This document shows, piece by piece, positions 43,139 through 54,541 of a DNA stretch of 64,000 nt (positions within the stretch are counted from its first letter, which is position 1; every line of letters starts with the position of its first letter). Under the pieces are notes generated by a model. It saw only the letters and a list, made by a program, of their open reading frames with translations. It did no database searches and was not told the origin of the DNA. Made by a program: the position numbers and the translations under genes. This DNA comes from an uncultured Clostridia bacterium (lineage in GTDB: Bacteria > Bacillota > Clostridia > TANB77 > CAG-508). The stretch is from the NCBI GenBank assembly GCA_934101145.1, contig CAKOPZ010000001.1, positions 62,001-126,000 on the forward strand. The letters run 5' to 3'.

Positions 43139-43870
43139 ATGGAAAAAGTATGTGGACTTCACTGCACAAAGATTAACAACATAGGTGTAAAGTTTGGAAA
43201 AGATGTAATATTAAAAAATGTAAATATTCATGTTCATTGTGGTGAACTTGCAGTTATAATAGGTAGAAATGGTGCAGGTAAGAGTACACTTTTAAAAGCA
43301 ATACTTGGGGAAATTCCACACACTGGAAATATTACTTTTGTAGATAAAAAAGATAATTTAACGAAAAGAATAAAAATAGGGTATGTGCCTCAAAGTATAA
43401 ATATAGAAAGACATATGCCTACAACTGTGTATGATATGTTTGCTTCATGTATTTGCCATGTGCCAGTTTGGCTAAAAAAAGATAAAAAGATAGAAAAAGA
43501 AATAATAGAACATTTAAGGAAATTTGGAGCAGAAAAACTAATTGATAAAAGTATAGGAGATTTATCTGGTGGAGAGCTTCAACGTGTATTAATTAGTATT
43601 GCAACAAAACCAATTCCAAATTTACTTATTTTAGATGAACCAGTTTCTGGAATAGATGAAAATGGAACGAGAGAATTTTATGAGACAATTAGCAGACTTA
43701 AGAGTGAGTACGACATGTCAATTATAATGGTTTCACATGACTTAGAACTTGCAAGACAGTATGCTGATAAAATTATATTACTTGATAAAGAGGTAATAAA
43801 AGAAGGAAAACCAGAGCAAGTATTTAATAGCTTAGAATTTAAAAATAGATTTGGTCAATTACAAAAATAA
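43139..43870 (+). CDS. znuC: Zinc/manganese ABC transporter ATP-binding protein
   Basis: A 243-residue ATPase with Walker A GRNGAGKST, signature DLSGGELQRVL, Walker B LLILDEPVSGID and switch HD. The protein fits the ZnuC/MtsB group by its operon position between metal-binding protein and permease. The permease start lies 13 bases after its stop. Confidence 0.9.
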   Translation: MEKVCGLHCTKINNIGVKFGKDVILKNVNIHVHCGELAVIIGRNGAGKSTLLKAILGEIPHTGNITFVDKKDNLTKRIKIGYVPQSINIERHMPTTVYDMFASCICHVPVWLKKDKKIEKEIIEHLRKFGAEKLIDKSIGDLSGGELQRVLISIATKPIPNLLILDEPVSGIDENGTREFYETISRLKSEYDMSIIMVSHDLELARQYADKIILLDKEVIKEGKPEQVFNSLEFKNRFGQLQK

Positions 43871-43883
43871 ATTGGAGGAAAAG

Positions 43884-44717
43884 ATGGAATTAATAGGTAG
43901 CATTTTACAGAAAGTAATACCATTTGAATTTATAAGTTATCCATTTATGCAAAATGCATTAGTTGCTATACTTCTTATAACACCTGCATTTGCTATACTT
44001 GGTACAATGATAGTTAATAATAAGATGGCGTTTTTTTCAGATGCGTTAGGCCATTCTGCATTAACAGGAATTGCAATTGGAATGGTACTTGGAATAACAA
44101 ATATAAATATTGGAATGATAATATTTGCCATAGTATTTGCACTTTTATTAAATTATGTAAAAAATAAAACAACATATGGAGCAGATACAATTATAAGCGT
44201 ATTTTCATCAATCGCAATTGCTTTAGGACTTGCAATACTTGCACAAAGTGGTAATTTTAACAAATATTCAAGTTATTTAGTTGGAGATATTTTAAGTATT
44301 TCAAATTCTGAAATTTTATATGCTTTTATTGCAACAATAGCAGTTATAGCATTTTGGTATTTTACATTTAACAAATTAAATGTTATTAGTATAAATAGTA
44401 CACTTGCAAAAAGTAAAGGAATAAATGTAAAAAAAATAGATAATATTTTTGTTGTACTTATTGCAATAATGGTAATGATTTCAATAAGATGGGTAGGAAT
44501 TTTATTAATAAATTCATTACTTATATTACCTGCAGCATCAAGTAGAAATATTGCAAAAAATATGAGAACATATCATTTGTTTGCAATAATAATTTCAATG
44601 TTTTCAGGAATAGCAGGACTAATAATTTCATATTACTTTAATATAGGTGCAGGACCTATGATAATACTAATATCAGGAACAATTTACTTTGTAACACTAC
44701 TTGCAAAGAAAAAATAG
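43884..44717 (+). CDS. znuB: Zinc/manganese ABC transporter permease
   Basis: A 277-residue permease of the ABC-3 family with about eight membrane spans. FFSDALGHSALTGIAIG, the conserved family motif, is near residue 50, and VGILLINSLLILPAASSRNIAKN is later. The ATG at 43884 is seven bases after TTGGAGG. Completes the metal importer; trpS follows after 12 bases. Confidence 0.92.
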   Translation: MELIGSILQKVIPFEFISYPFMQNALVAILLITPAFAILGTMIVNNKMAFFSDALGHSALTGIAIGMVLGITNINIGMIIFAIVFALLLNYVKNKTTYGADTIISVFSSIAIALGLAILAQSGNFNKYSSYLVGDILSISNSEILYAFIATIAVIAFWYFTFNKLNVISINSTLAKSKGINVKKIDNIFVVLIAIMVMISIRWVGILLINSLLILPAASSRNIAKNMRTYHLFAIIISMFSGIAGLIISYYFNIGAGPMIILISGTIYFVTLLAKKK

Positions 44718-44729
44718 GAGGATAAAATT

Positions 44730-47019
<2,290 letters not shown>

Positions 47020-47045
47020 ATTTTAATAATTAAACATAAAAACAT

Positions 47046-47171
47046 AAACAATATAATATTTTTGAAAACTTGCTGTTCGCAGCCAATCAAGAATATTGAC
47101 GGCTGCTCGAATCGCACTCAGCCTTCGGCTTCGTTTGGTCGCTGCGCGTTTTCTTAAATATTATATTGTTT
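47046..47171. repeat. Structured intergenic repeat family A, copy 2
   Basis: Outer arms AAACAATATAATATTT..GAAAAC (47046-47069) and its complement (47148-47171) pair over 24 bases with two mismatches. The core shares the stretch TCGAATCGCACTCAGCCTTC and following bases exactly with copy 1 (10512-10646). Unlike copy 1, the arms are different in sequence but still complementary, and the right inner arm reads GCGCG. It separates obg from lexA. Confidence 0.8.
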
Positions 47172-47267
47172 ACATTATATTAGATAAAAAATGTCAAAAA
47201 TTTGTTTGACATTTTTTTGTTTGTGTGATATGATATGGCCAAATAGAGGGAAATAGGAGTGGTGTTT

Positions 47268-47936
47268 TTGAAACATAAAATATTAAAGGACGGACTAAAC
47301 AAAAGAGAAAAATCTATATTAAAATTTATTGCAAAACAAATAGAAAAGGAAGGATATCCACCATCAGTTAGAGAAATTGGAAAAGCAGTTGGTTTAAGTT
47401 CAACAGCGACTGTACATGGATATCTTAAAAGATTAGAAGAAAAAGGATATATTAGAAAAGAGAATCAAAAAGGTAGAACTTTAAAACTAATCAAAGATGA
47501 AAATGGAGAAAATGTTGCTAAAAAGAAAAGAAAAGAAGCAAAAGATTTTTATGCAAGTAGAGAAATGGTTGAGGTTCCTGTTATTGGAAAAATTACAGCA
47601 GGAGAGCCAATACTTGCAGTAGAAAATGTAACAGATACATTTCCTATTCCAATTGATTTTGTTGGAAACAGTGAGAGCTTTATGCTTACTGTAAGAGGCG
47701 AAAGTATGATAGAAGCAGGAATTTTAAGTGGAGATTATATTTTAGTTAGAAAACAAAATACAGCAGAAAATGGCGAAATAGTTGTTGCATTAATAGAGGA
47801 TGAAGCAACTGTGAAGACATTTTATAAAGAAAAAGATCACATAAGATTACAACCTGAAAATAGTACAATGGATCCGATAATTGTTCCAAATTGTGAGATA
47901 CTAGGTAAGGTAATAGGTGTATTTAGAAAAATGTAA
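47268..47936 (+). CDS. lexA: SOS repressor LexA
   Basis: A 222-residue repressor. The N-terminal winged helix has [33 protein letters not shown]. The self-cleavage site is Ala111-Gly112 in ITAGEP, and the peptidase dyad is Ser146 in GESMI and Lys183 in VKTFY. I chose TTG 47268, eight bases after AGGAG; GTG codons at 47259 and 47262 overlap or crowd it. The linker between the domains is long and lysine-rich. No clear LexA box was seen upstream, where repeat family A ends. Confidence 0.94.
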   Translation: MKHKILKDGLNKREKSILKFIAKQIEKEGYPPSVREIGKAVGLSSTATVHGYLKRLEEKGYIRKENQKGRTLKLIKDENGENVAKKKRKEAKDFYASREMVEVPVIGKITAGEPILAVENVTDTFPIPIDFVGNSESFMLTVRGESMIEAGILSGDYILVRKQNTAENGEIVVALIEDEATVKTFYKEKDHIRLQPENSTMDPIIVPNCEILGKVIGVFRKM

Positions 47937-47951
47937 TTTATGGAGGATGTC

Positions 47952-48377
47952 ATGGGAGACTATAATGAAATTTGGTTTGCAAATACAAGGGTACAAACAA
48001 CAAATCTAAAAAGATGGATTCTATGGTCTGTTGCATTGGTAGTTTTTTGTACAGTTGCTACAGCTGTATGTGTTAAATCATTTTATAGACCAATAGAAAA
48101 TTATGAAATTAACACACAAAGTCCTGTTGTTACAGTTGAAGAAGCAAAACAAACTAATGCAAATGGATATATAAAAGGAATTGTAAAAAACAATACAGAA
48201 ACAGAAATAAAGGGAAAATATATTGAGTTTGATTTTTATACAAAAAACAATGTAGAAATAGGAAAAGAGTATGTTGAGATAGGAACACTTAATGCAGGTG
48301 AAGAAAAAACATATGAAGCTAAATTCAAATATCCTAATGTAGAAAGGTTTGTAGTAACAATTTCAGATACAAAATAA
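47952..48377 (+). CDS. Membrane-anchored protein with FxLYD-like domain
   Basis: A 141-residue protein with one N-terminal span (about 26-46, WILWSVALVVFCTVATAVCV) and an extracytoplasmic immunoglobulin-like region (YIKGIVKNNTETEIKGKYIEFDFYTKNNVEIG...) resembling the FxLYD domain of Firmicute surface proteins. The ATG at 47952 follows GGAGGAT. It starts 15 bases after lexA and likely shares its transcript. Its terminator has been split by an IS element. Confidence 0.7.
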   Translation: MGDYNEIWFANTRVQTTNLKRWILWSVALVVFCTVATAVCVKSFYRPIENYEINTQSPVVTVEEAKQTNANGYIKGIVKNNTETEIKGKYIEFDFYTKNNVEIGKEYVEIGTLNAGEEKTYEAKFKYPNVERFVVTISDTK

Positions 48378-48382
48378 TACAA

Positions 48383-48405
48383 AGAAAAAACGGAAATTTC
48401 AAAAT
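48383..48405. terminator. Left half of a palindromic terminator split by the IS element
   Basis: AAAAAACGGAAATTT (48386 onward) is the left arm. The matching AAATTTCCGTTTTTT arm is at 49769-49783, beyond the insertion sequence. Joined, they form a 15-bp perfect stem with a CA loop, which would have ended both the FxLYD-like gene and mreB. Confidence 0.75.
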
Positions 48406-48444
48406 TGAAGTTGTCAACAAAAAGTAGACACAAAAAAGCAGATG

Positions 48445-49275
48445 CTATGGAAACCCTAGTTGAGTTCTATATTCAACTGGGGTTTTATAATTTAATGCAT
48501 AACTTGGTCTATATTCATTGTTATCTTTTACTATATCTTCAATAAATTCTTGAACTGTGTTATAATTATTTATATCAAAATCAATATACATTTCTTTCTT
48601 TAACCAACCATTTTTAGACTCTATAACAGGGTTATCAGTCGGAGTTCCAGCTCTTGACATGGATCTGATTATTGAAGTGTTATCAAATGTTTTATTGAAT
48701 GATAAGGAAGAGTATACTGCACCTTGATCGCTGTGAAATATTGTTTCAAGGTGCTCGTATCCTCTTTTTATTTTGTTATCTAACATATTTTTTAATGCTT
48801 CTCTATGATTTAATGTATTGTTTCCATGTCTCGACTCTCTTACATCTGAACCTATAATCTCATTGTTAAATACATCTAAATAATATGTCCAATCATAACA
48901 TTTTCTTTTAAACCAAAAGGTAGTTGTATCTGATGTTACTTTTTCAAATGGCCTTGTTGTATTCCAATTTTCCTTTATTTTGTTTTCATATTTGATAGAT
49001 TCTTCTCCTGGTAATTTATATTTGTAGTGTCGAGCTTTAGATTTTATTTTAAGACTTTTACAGACTTTATGAACTAAATTATCCGATACTATCCATCCAG
49101 TCTTTTTTAAAATTATTCTATTTATTCGTCTATATCCATAACTTGGCTTCTTATTATGTATTTCCTTAATTAGTTTTTCTAGTTCTAATCTATCAATTTC
49201 ATATCTATTTAATATTTCTTTATTCTTTATCCATTTGTAATAACCACTTCTGGAAACATTCATATATTCACACAA
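48445..49275 (-). CDS. IS3-family transposase OrfB (DDE integrase domain)
   Basis: The retroviral-integrase-like transposase. The catalytic triad is visible as TSDTTTFWF, FHSDQGAVYSS and NPVIESKNGWLKKE. The HTH_21 region NVSRSGYYKWIKN precedes it. The frame is open upstream to about 49340, so OrfB is probably made as an OrfAB fusion after -1 slippage on AAAAAA at 49340-49335. The junction then reads KKIKEFEFE. OrfB from ATG 49275 alone is 276 residues. Confidence 0.9.
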   Translation of the reverse strand: MCEYMNVSRSGYYKWIKNKEILNRYEIDRLELEKLIKEIHNKKPSYGYRRINRIILKKTGWIVSDNLVHKVCKSLKIKSKARHYKYKLPGEESIKYENKIKENWNTTRPFEKVTSDTTTFWFKRKCYDWTYYLDVFNNEIIGSDVRESRHGNNTLNHREALKNMLDNKIKRGYEHLETIFHSDQGAVYSSLSFNKTFDNTSIIRSMSRAGTPTDNPVIESKNGWLKKEMYIDFDINNYNTVQEFIEDIVKDNNEYRPSYALNYKTPVEYRTQLGFP

Positions 49276-49331
49276 TGATTTAACATTAAAATCTTTACTT
49301 AATGTTAATATTATTTCAAATTCAAATTCTT

Positions 49332-49682
49332 TTATTTTTTGTACATTACATATGAACCATCTCCTTTCATCATGTAACCTTTTTTTAATCTTTCATTCTC
49401 GATTCTTAATTTCATATTTTCATATTCCAATTTTTCCAAATCTGATAATTCTTTTCTTCTAGAATATTTTACAAGAGGATTACCTGGTTTTCTTTTATTT
49501 TCTAATGTCTCTTCACCATATTGTATATATTTTTTAATCCAACTTCTCAATATTCCACCAGAAATATCTTCATCTTTTGCAACTTGACATGTTGATAATC
49601 CATCAACTAAAACACGATTTATTATCCTTAATTTTTCTTCTTTTGACCAATATCTATTTGGTTCTGTTCTATTTCTTGGCAT
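49332..49682 (-). CDS. IS3-family OrfA (helix-turn-helix protein)
   Basis: A 116-residue DNA-binding protein with the transposase-8-type helix-turn-helix (YWSKEEKLRIINRVL..., STCQVAKDEDISGGILRSWIKKY) and a C-terminal leucine-zipper-like coiled coil (LSDLEKLEYENMKLRIENERLKK). It ends at an AAAAAATAA site suitable for -1 frameshifting into orfB. AGGAGG precedes the ATG. Confidence 0.9.
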   Translation of the reverse strand: MPRNRTEPNRYWSKEEKLRIINRVLVDGLSTCQVAKDEDISGGILRSWIKKYIQYGEETLENKRKPGNPLVKYSRRKELSDLEKLEYENMKLRIENERLKKGYMMKGDGSYVMYKK

Positions 49683-49762
49683 AATTTTTCCTCCTATGAA
49701 ATTATTTTAACACAAAAAAATGAAAGCAGACTTTTTGTGTCTACTTTCATTTTACCACTTCA

Positions 49763-49787
49763 ATTTCAAAATTTCCGTTTTTTCTTT
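49763..49787. terminator. Right half of the split terminator
   Basis: AAATTTCCGTTTTTT (49769-49783) complements the left arm at 48386-48400. On the minus strand it lies directly after mreB, which now runs into the IS instead of a complete hairpin. Confidence 0.7.
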
Positions 49788-49796
49788 TAGGAATAA

Positions 49797-50801
49797 TTAA
49801 TATTTTTTCTTGCCATCTAATGAATCTAGGTTATCAAGGGCCTTTCCAGTACCAAGAGCAACACATGAAATTGCATCATCAGCAATCATAACTCTTATAC
49901 CTGTTTTAGCTTGCAATAATTTATCAAGCCCATCAACCAAACATCCGCCACCTGTCATATATATACCCTTGTCGCTTATATCTGCAGCAAGTTCTGGTGG
50001 TGTTTTTTCTAAAACTGTGTGTACACAATCAACAATCATCATAGCAGGTTCAATTAGTGCTTCAAGCATTTCACTAGAATGAATAGTTATAGTTTTAGGA
50101 AGTCCTGTAACTAAATCTCTTCCTCTTATATCCATTTCTGTATCTTGAATTTTAGGATAAACACAACCAATATTAATTTTTAAATCTTCTGCAGTTCTTT
50201 CACCAATCATTACATTATGTTTTCTTTTAATATATTTTACTATAGCTTCATCAAATTTATCTCCTGCAACTTTTAAAGATTCACTTACAACAGAACCACC
50301 AAGAGAAATAACAGCTATATCAGTTGTTCCACCACCAATATCTACAACCATATTTCCACATGGTTTAGAAATATCAATTCCAGCTCCAATTGCAGCAGCA
50401 ATAGGTTCTTCTATTAAATATACTTTTCTTGCACCTGCTTGAGAGGCAGCATCTATAACAGCTTTTTTCTCTACTTCTGTTACTCTTGAAGGAATACAAA
50501 TCATTATTCGTGGAGAAAATACAAATTTACCACAAACACGATTAATAAAATATCTAAGCATTTTTTCAGTTACTGTGTAGTTTGATATAACTCCATCACG
50601 AAGAGGCCTTGTTGCAACGATGTTTCCTGGGGTTCTTCCAAGCATTCTTCTTGCTTCTTTTCCAACAGCTAAAACATCTCCTGTATTGTTATCAACAGCT
50701 ACAACAGAAGGTTCTCTTAAAACTACTCCTTTTCCTTTTACATATGCTATAACTGTTGCAGTACCTAGGTCTATACCAATATCTTGTCCCCATTTAAACA
50801 T
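49797..50801 (-). CDS. mreB: Rod-shape-determining protein MreB/Mbl
   Basis: A 334-residue bacterial actin that guides lateral wall synthesis. Actin-fold motifs are IGIDLGTATV (phosphate 1), VVDIGGGTTDIAVISLGG (phosphate 2) and IYMTGGGCLVDGLDKLL. It starts MFKWGQDIGIDLG. The ATG at 50801 has AAAGGAAG upstream. mreC and mreD are not adjacent, so this may be the Mbl or MreBH paralogue. Confidence 0.92.
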   Translation of the reverse strand: MFKWGQDIGIDLGTATVIAYVKGKGVVLREPSVVAVDNNTGDVLAVGKEARRMLGRTPGNIVATRPLRDGVISNYTVTEKMLRYFINRVCGKFVFSPRIMICIPSRVTEVEKKAVIDAASQAGARKVYLIEEPIAAAIGAGIDISKPCGNMVVDIGGGTTDIAVISLGGSVVSESLKVAGDKFDEAIVKYIKRKHNVMIGERTAEDLKINIGCVYPKIQDTEMDIRGRDLVTGLPKTITIHSSEMLEALIEPAMMIVDCVHTVLEKTPPELAADISDKGIYMTGGGCLVDGLDKLLQAKTGIRVMIADDAISCVALGTGKALDNLDSLDGKKKY

Positions 50802-51022
50802 TTTGCATCTTCCTTTCAATTAAATTATATATTACAGTTTTATTTCATTATTATTACAATTTGGTTACAATTATATTACACGTTTTTAAAAATATCAACC
50901 CAATTTTTGAAAAACTATTTAAGTAATTGACTAAATGGTACAAATTGGCCAAAAATTATTGCATAATTTTAAAATAAATTATATAATTAATTGTGAATTA
51001 TTGTATTTTAAAGGTGGAATAA

Positions 51023-51589
51023 ATGAATAAAACCAAAAGAAAAATATTTGAAACTTCGATGAAATTATTTGCAGAAAAAGGATATGATGCAACAAGCATT
51101 GAAGAGATAACAGCAACGGTTGGAGTTGCAAAAGGAACACTTTATTATCACTTCTCTAGCAAAGAAGAAATTTTCGAATTTCTTGTAGAAGAAGGTGTAA
51201 AATTACTTAAGAACAGTATTAGTATAAAAACAGATAATCTTCAAAATTCAATAGATAAAATAAGAGCTATTGTATTAATACAAATTAAAGTACTTTTCAA
51301 ATATGAAAGTTTTATGACAATTATATTAAGCCAAATATGGGGAAATGATGAACGTAGTAAATTATGTAAAAAACATGTTTTTGAGTATATACAAATGATA
51401 GAAGAAATAGTAAAAGAAGGACAAGAAAAAGGCGAGATAGTAGAGGCAGATAGTAATGTATTAGCATCTGGAATTTTTGGATTCATCTCATCAAGCTTTA
51501 TTTATAAAATGAGGCACGAGGGAGAAATAGATGTGCAAAAATTATTCTATGAAGTTGATAATACCTTTTTAAAAAAGATGACGAAATAG
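51023..51589 (+). CDS. TetR-family transcriptional regulator
   Basis: A 188-residue regulator with the TetR helix-turn-helix at residues about 5-50 (IFETSMKLFAEKGYDATSIEEITATVGVAKGTLYYHFSSKEEIFE). The ligand-binding C-terminal part has no recognisable specificity. It starts 13 bases upstream of the acyl-CoA synthetase gene, so it likely regulates fatty-acid use. AAAGGTGG precedes the ATG. Confidence 0.92.
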   Translation: MNKTKRKIFETSMKLFAEKGYDATSIEEITATVGVAKGTLYYHFSSKEEIFEFLVEEGVKLLKNSISIKTDNLQNSIDKIRAIVLIQIKVLFKYESFMTIILSQIWGNDERSKLCKKHVFEYIQMIEEIVKEGQEKGEIVEADSNVLASGIFGFISSSFIYKMRHEGEIDVQKLFYEVDNTFLKKMTK

Positions 51590-51602
51590 GAGTGAAATTA
51601 CA

Positions 51603-53471
51603 ATGAGAATATTAAAAGATTTTAAAATACCAGATTTTAAATTTCCAAAATTCAAAATGAAAGAAATATCAGAAATCGATGAGGTAAAAGTTGATTATGA
51701 AGCTGTAAAAAAAGCTGAAGAAAATCAAAAAAAGAAAGAGCATAAAAATTATGAAGGAACTCATTATAATACAATAAAAGAAGCTTTTGAATATAGCACT
51801 GAAAAATTTGCAAACAATACATTTTTACTAGAAAAGACTGATCATAAGGGAAAATGGGTTGAAACTTCATATTCTGAATTTAAAGATGAGGTTATTGGAC
51901 TTGGAACAGCATTAATTAGAAAACTTGGACTAAAAGATACAAGAATTGCCATAATTGGAGAAAATACACATTATTGGTATACAGCATATATGACAATGCT
52001 TTGTGGTGCAGGAATTGCAGTTCCAATTGATAAAGAACTTCCAGAAAATGAAATAGAAAATGTACTAAAAAGATCAAAAGCATCTGCAGTTATTTTCTCT
52101 AAAAAGAAAGAAGATGTAATAAAAAGAGTTGCACAAAATTTACCAGATGTACAATATTTTATTGAAATGAACTCAGATAGTGCATTAGAGGATAGATTTG
52201 TTGGAATTGAGCACTTGATAGAAGAAGGCAAAACATTAGTAAAAAATGGTGATGACAGTTACATGAACATACAAATTAATCCAGATGAATTTAAGGTACT
52301 TTTATTTACATCAGGAACAACATCAAATGCAAAAGGTGTTATGTTATGTAATAGAAACTTAGCGCAAAACATAAATGCAGCATCTGCATATGTTGAACTA
52401 AGGCCAGATGACAGGCTAATGTCAATATTACCACTTCATCATACATATGAATCATCAATTGGATTTTTATATCCATTTGCAATGGGAGCCTCTGTAAGTA
52501 TTTGCCAAGGACTAAAATATATAGTTCCAGATTTAAAAGAAACAAATCCAACAGCATTACTAACAGTACCACTTTTGGTTGAGAACTTATATAAAAAGAT
52601 TAATGCAAACATCAAAAAGAGCAAAAAAGATGGTGTAGTTAATTCTATGATCCATGTTACAAATGCATTAAAAGCAGTTGGAGTAGATATAAAAAGAAAA
52701 GTATTTGCAGAAATTTATGATAATTTAGGTGGAAGAATAAGAATAATAGTTTCTGCAGCAGCACCAATTGATGCAAAAATTGGAAAATGGCTTGAAGATA
52801 TAGGAATTACGTTTCTACAAGGATATGGTTTAACAGAAACTGCACCAATTGCAGCTCTAACTCCAGATTTTCAAACAAAGATTGGATCAGCAGGAAAAGC
52901 TGTTGTTGATGCAGAGCTTAGAATAGATAATCCAAATGAAAATGGCGAAGGTGAAGTATTAATAAAAAGTAAAACATTAATGCTTGGATATTACGAAGAT
53001 GAGGAAGCAACAAAAGACTCTATTTTTGAAGAAAATGGAGAAAGATGGTTTAGATCAGGAGATATAGGATATCTTGATAAAGATGGATTCTTATTTATAA
53101 CAGGAAGATGTAAAAATGTTATTGTTACACAAAATGGTAAAAATATTTATCCAGAAGAAATTGAACTTATGCTTGGAAACATACCAGAAATAAAAGAATG
53201 TATGGTATATGGTAAGAAAGATGAAAAAGAAGATAAAGAATTAATTATATCCGCAAAAGTTATTCCGAATTATGAAGAGATAGAAGCAAAATATGGAAAA
53301 AATCTTTCAGATGAGGAAGTTCATAAAATTATATGGGAGAAAATAAAAGAGGTAAATAAACAACTTACATCATATAAAGCAATCAAAAATTTGGAGATAA
53401 AAAAGGATGAATTTGTCAAGACAACAACCATGAAAATCAAGAGATATGCGGAACTAAAAAAAGACAAATAA
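51603..53471 (+). CDS. Long-chain fatty-acid-CoA ligase (AMP-forming)
   Basis: A 622-residue adenylate-forming enzyme that activates fatty acids to acyl-CoA. Motifs are LLFTSGTTSNAKGVML (P-loop, A3), QGYGLTETAP (A5), FRSGDIGYLDKDGFLFITGR (A7/A8) and the C-terminal lysine region KTTTMKIKRY. An extra N-terminal amphipathic stretch of about 50 residues (PDFKFPKFKMKE) may bind membranes. It is transcribed with the TetR gene. Confidence 0.93.
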   Translation: MRILKDFKIPDFKFPKFKMKEISEIDEVKVDYEAVKKAEENQKKKEHKNYEGTHYNTIKEAFEYSTEKFANNTFLLEKTDHKGKWVETSYSEFKDEVIGLGTALIRKLGLKDTRIAIIGENTHYWYTAYMTMLCGAGIAVPIDKELPENEIENVLKRSKASAVIFSKKKEDVIKRVAQNLPDVQYFIEMNSDSALEDRFVGIEHLIEEGKTLVKNGDDSYMNIQINPDEFKVLLFTSGTTSNAKGVMLCNRNLAQNINAASAYVELRPDDRLMSILPLHHTYESSIGFLYPFAMGASVSICQGLKYIVPDLKETNPTALLTVPLLVENLYKKINANIKKSKKDGVVNSMIHVTNALKAVGVDIKRKVFAEIYDNLGGRIRIIVSAAAPIDAKIGKWLEDIGITFLQGYGLTETAPIAALTPDFQTKIGSAGKAVVDAELRIDNPNENGEGEVLIKSKTLMLGYYEDEEATKDSIFEENGERWFRSGDIGYLDKDGFLFITGRCKNVIVTQNGKNIYPEEIELMLGNIPEIKECMVYGKKDEKEDKELIISAKVIPNYEEIEAKYGKNLSDEEVHKIIWEKIKEVNKQLTSYKAIKNLEIKKDEFVKTTTMKIKRYAELKKDK

Positions 53472-53618
53472 TTCTATTTTTACCCTTGACTTTACAAAAA
53501 ACTTGTAATAAAATTATGTACAGAATTATAAAAACGTAGAATCCTATTGGCGTTTGAAGAGAACGACAAAATTATACAAAAGTCAAACATACGTAGGATA
53601 AAGGAGGTAAGGTTTACA

Positions 53619-54500
53619 ATGTCTAGATCTGGCATAGTAAACGTGAGAATGGTAATCACGGAAGAAAAAATATTATCTAATATTGATAGAGTACAAAAAC
53701 TAATAAATCCAAATAGCAAAAAGCAAATTGTTCAACTTGAAGAAGATGCATATTTTAAGGATTTAATAGAATCTATAAAAACATATTTAATTGAATATCC
53801 TAAAAAGAAAAATTTTCCAGCAAGTGTATATAAAGCTGCCTATGGATTAGTTGAATATGCAACAAATCAATTTGAAGAAAATACAAAGAAAATTGAAGAA
53901 TTAATTAGACAAAGAGAAAAAAATATAGCACTTGCAGCAAGCCTAAAAGATGCGTTATCTGCTGTAGAGAATAAAGAAGAAGGTTGGAAAGATACAGTAC
54001 AAGAATTATCTTCACAATTTTCTGAGGATATAATTGATACTTTAGGTGTTATTGGAAGATGTAAATCTGATAAATCTCAAAATTATCAAGATGCAGTTAA
54101 ATTAATTAATGCAAGAATAGGAAATTTGGAAACAAATTTACATATAGAAATTGATATGGAGAGAATAGAAGATAGATCAAAAGCATTAAGCTATATTGGT
54201 ATAGAAGTTGCAGATGCACTAAAACTTATACCAACTCCAGAAGAAACAATTGCAGAAACAGTAGCAGAAATTTCTGAAGCACCTGCTACAGAAGTTAAAG
54301 AGGTAGCTGAACCTAAGGTTGAAACTATAGAAGAAAAGCAGGAAGAGCAAGAATACTTAGAAGCAACAAGAGTAGAAGTAAAACCAAGCTTATGGCAACG
54401 TATTAAAAATAGCAAGGTAGTAAGAGCTATATCATATGTTATGAAAATCAAGGTTACACTTGTAAAACCTGTTGCACTACCAGAAGGTAGAGGAGAATAG
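53619..54500 (+). CDS. Coiled-coil hypothetical protein
   Basis: A 293-residue protein without a recognised family. The N-terminal part has helical segments (ILSNIDRVQKLINPNSKKQIVQLEEDAYF...), the centre is coiled-coil-like (TKKIEELIRQREKNIALAASLKDALSAVENKEEG), and an acidic, glutamate-rich linker precedes a basic hydrophobic end (SLWQRIKNSKVVRAISYVMKIKVTLVKPVALP). The start at 53619 has GGAGGTAAGG upstream; an ATG or TTG further up lacks one. Confidence 0.6.
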   Translation: MSRSGIVNVRMVITEEKILSNIDRVQKLINPNSKKQIVQLEEDAYFKDLIESIKTYLIEYPKKKNFPASVYKAAYGLVEYATNQFEENTKKIEELIRQREKNIALAASLKDALSAVENKEEGWKDTVQELSSQFSEDIIDTLGVIGRCKSDKSQNYQDAVKLINARIGNLETNLHIEIDMERIEDRSKALSYIGIEVADALKLIPTPEETIAETVAEISEAPATEVKEVAEPKVETIEEKQEEQEYLEATRVEVKPSLWQRIKNSKVVRAISYVMKIKVTLVKPVALPEGRGE

Positions 54501-54512
54501 AGCTAAAACAAA

Positions 54513-54541
54513 ACCCACAGTAGTTTATACTGTGGGTTTGT
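54513..54541. terminator. Bidirectional terminator
   Basis: AAACCCACAGTA pairs with TACTGTGGGTTT around GTTTA. It overlaps the 3' end of the toxN gene and follows the coiled-coil gene. Confidence 0.85.

Larger units (their letters stand above)
48406..49762 (-). mobile_element. IS3-family insertion sequence (1357 bp)
   Basis: The element has TG...CA ends with imperfect inverted repeats of about 31 bases (TGAAGTTGTC..AAAGTAGACACAAAAA at the left; the right end reads TGAAGTGGTA..AAAGTAGACACAAAAA inward). It encodes two overlapping frames on the minus strand with a -1 slip site. The direct repeat ATTTCAAAAT flanks the ends (48396-48405 and 49763-49772); part of this may belong to the IS, because 3-4 bp duplications are usual in the family. 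Both genes look intact, so it may be active. Confidence 0.9.

Noticed and set aside
42659..43162. Open frame of 167 codons on the minus strand across znuA
   Set aside because: Antisense to a recognisable metal-binding protein; phenylalanine/serine-rich composition reflects reverse-complemented Lys/Glu codons.
48445..49682. IS transposase frames as another example of the CGG shift
   Set aside because: The junction is an A6 slip site requiring a -1 shift, the normal programmed mechanism of IS3 elements, and has no CGG.
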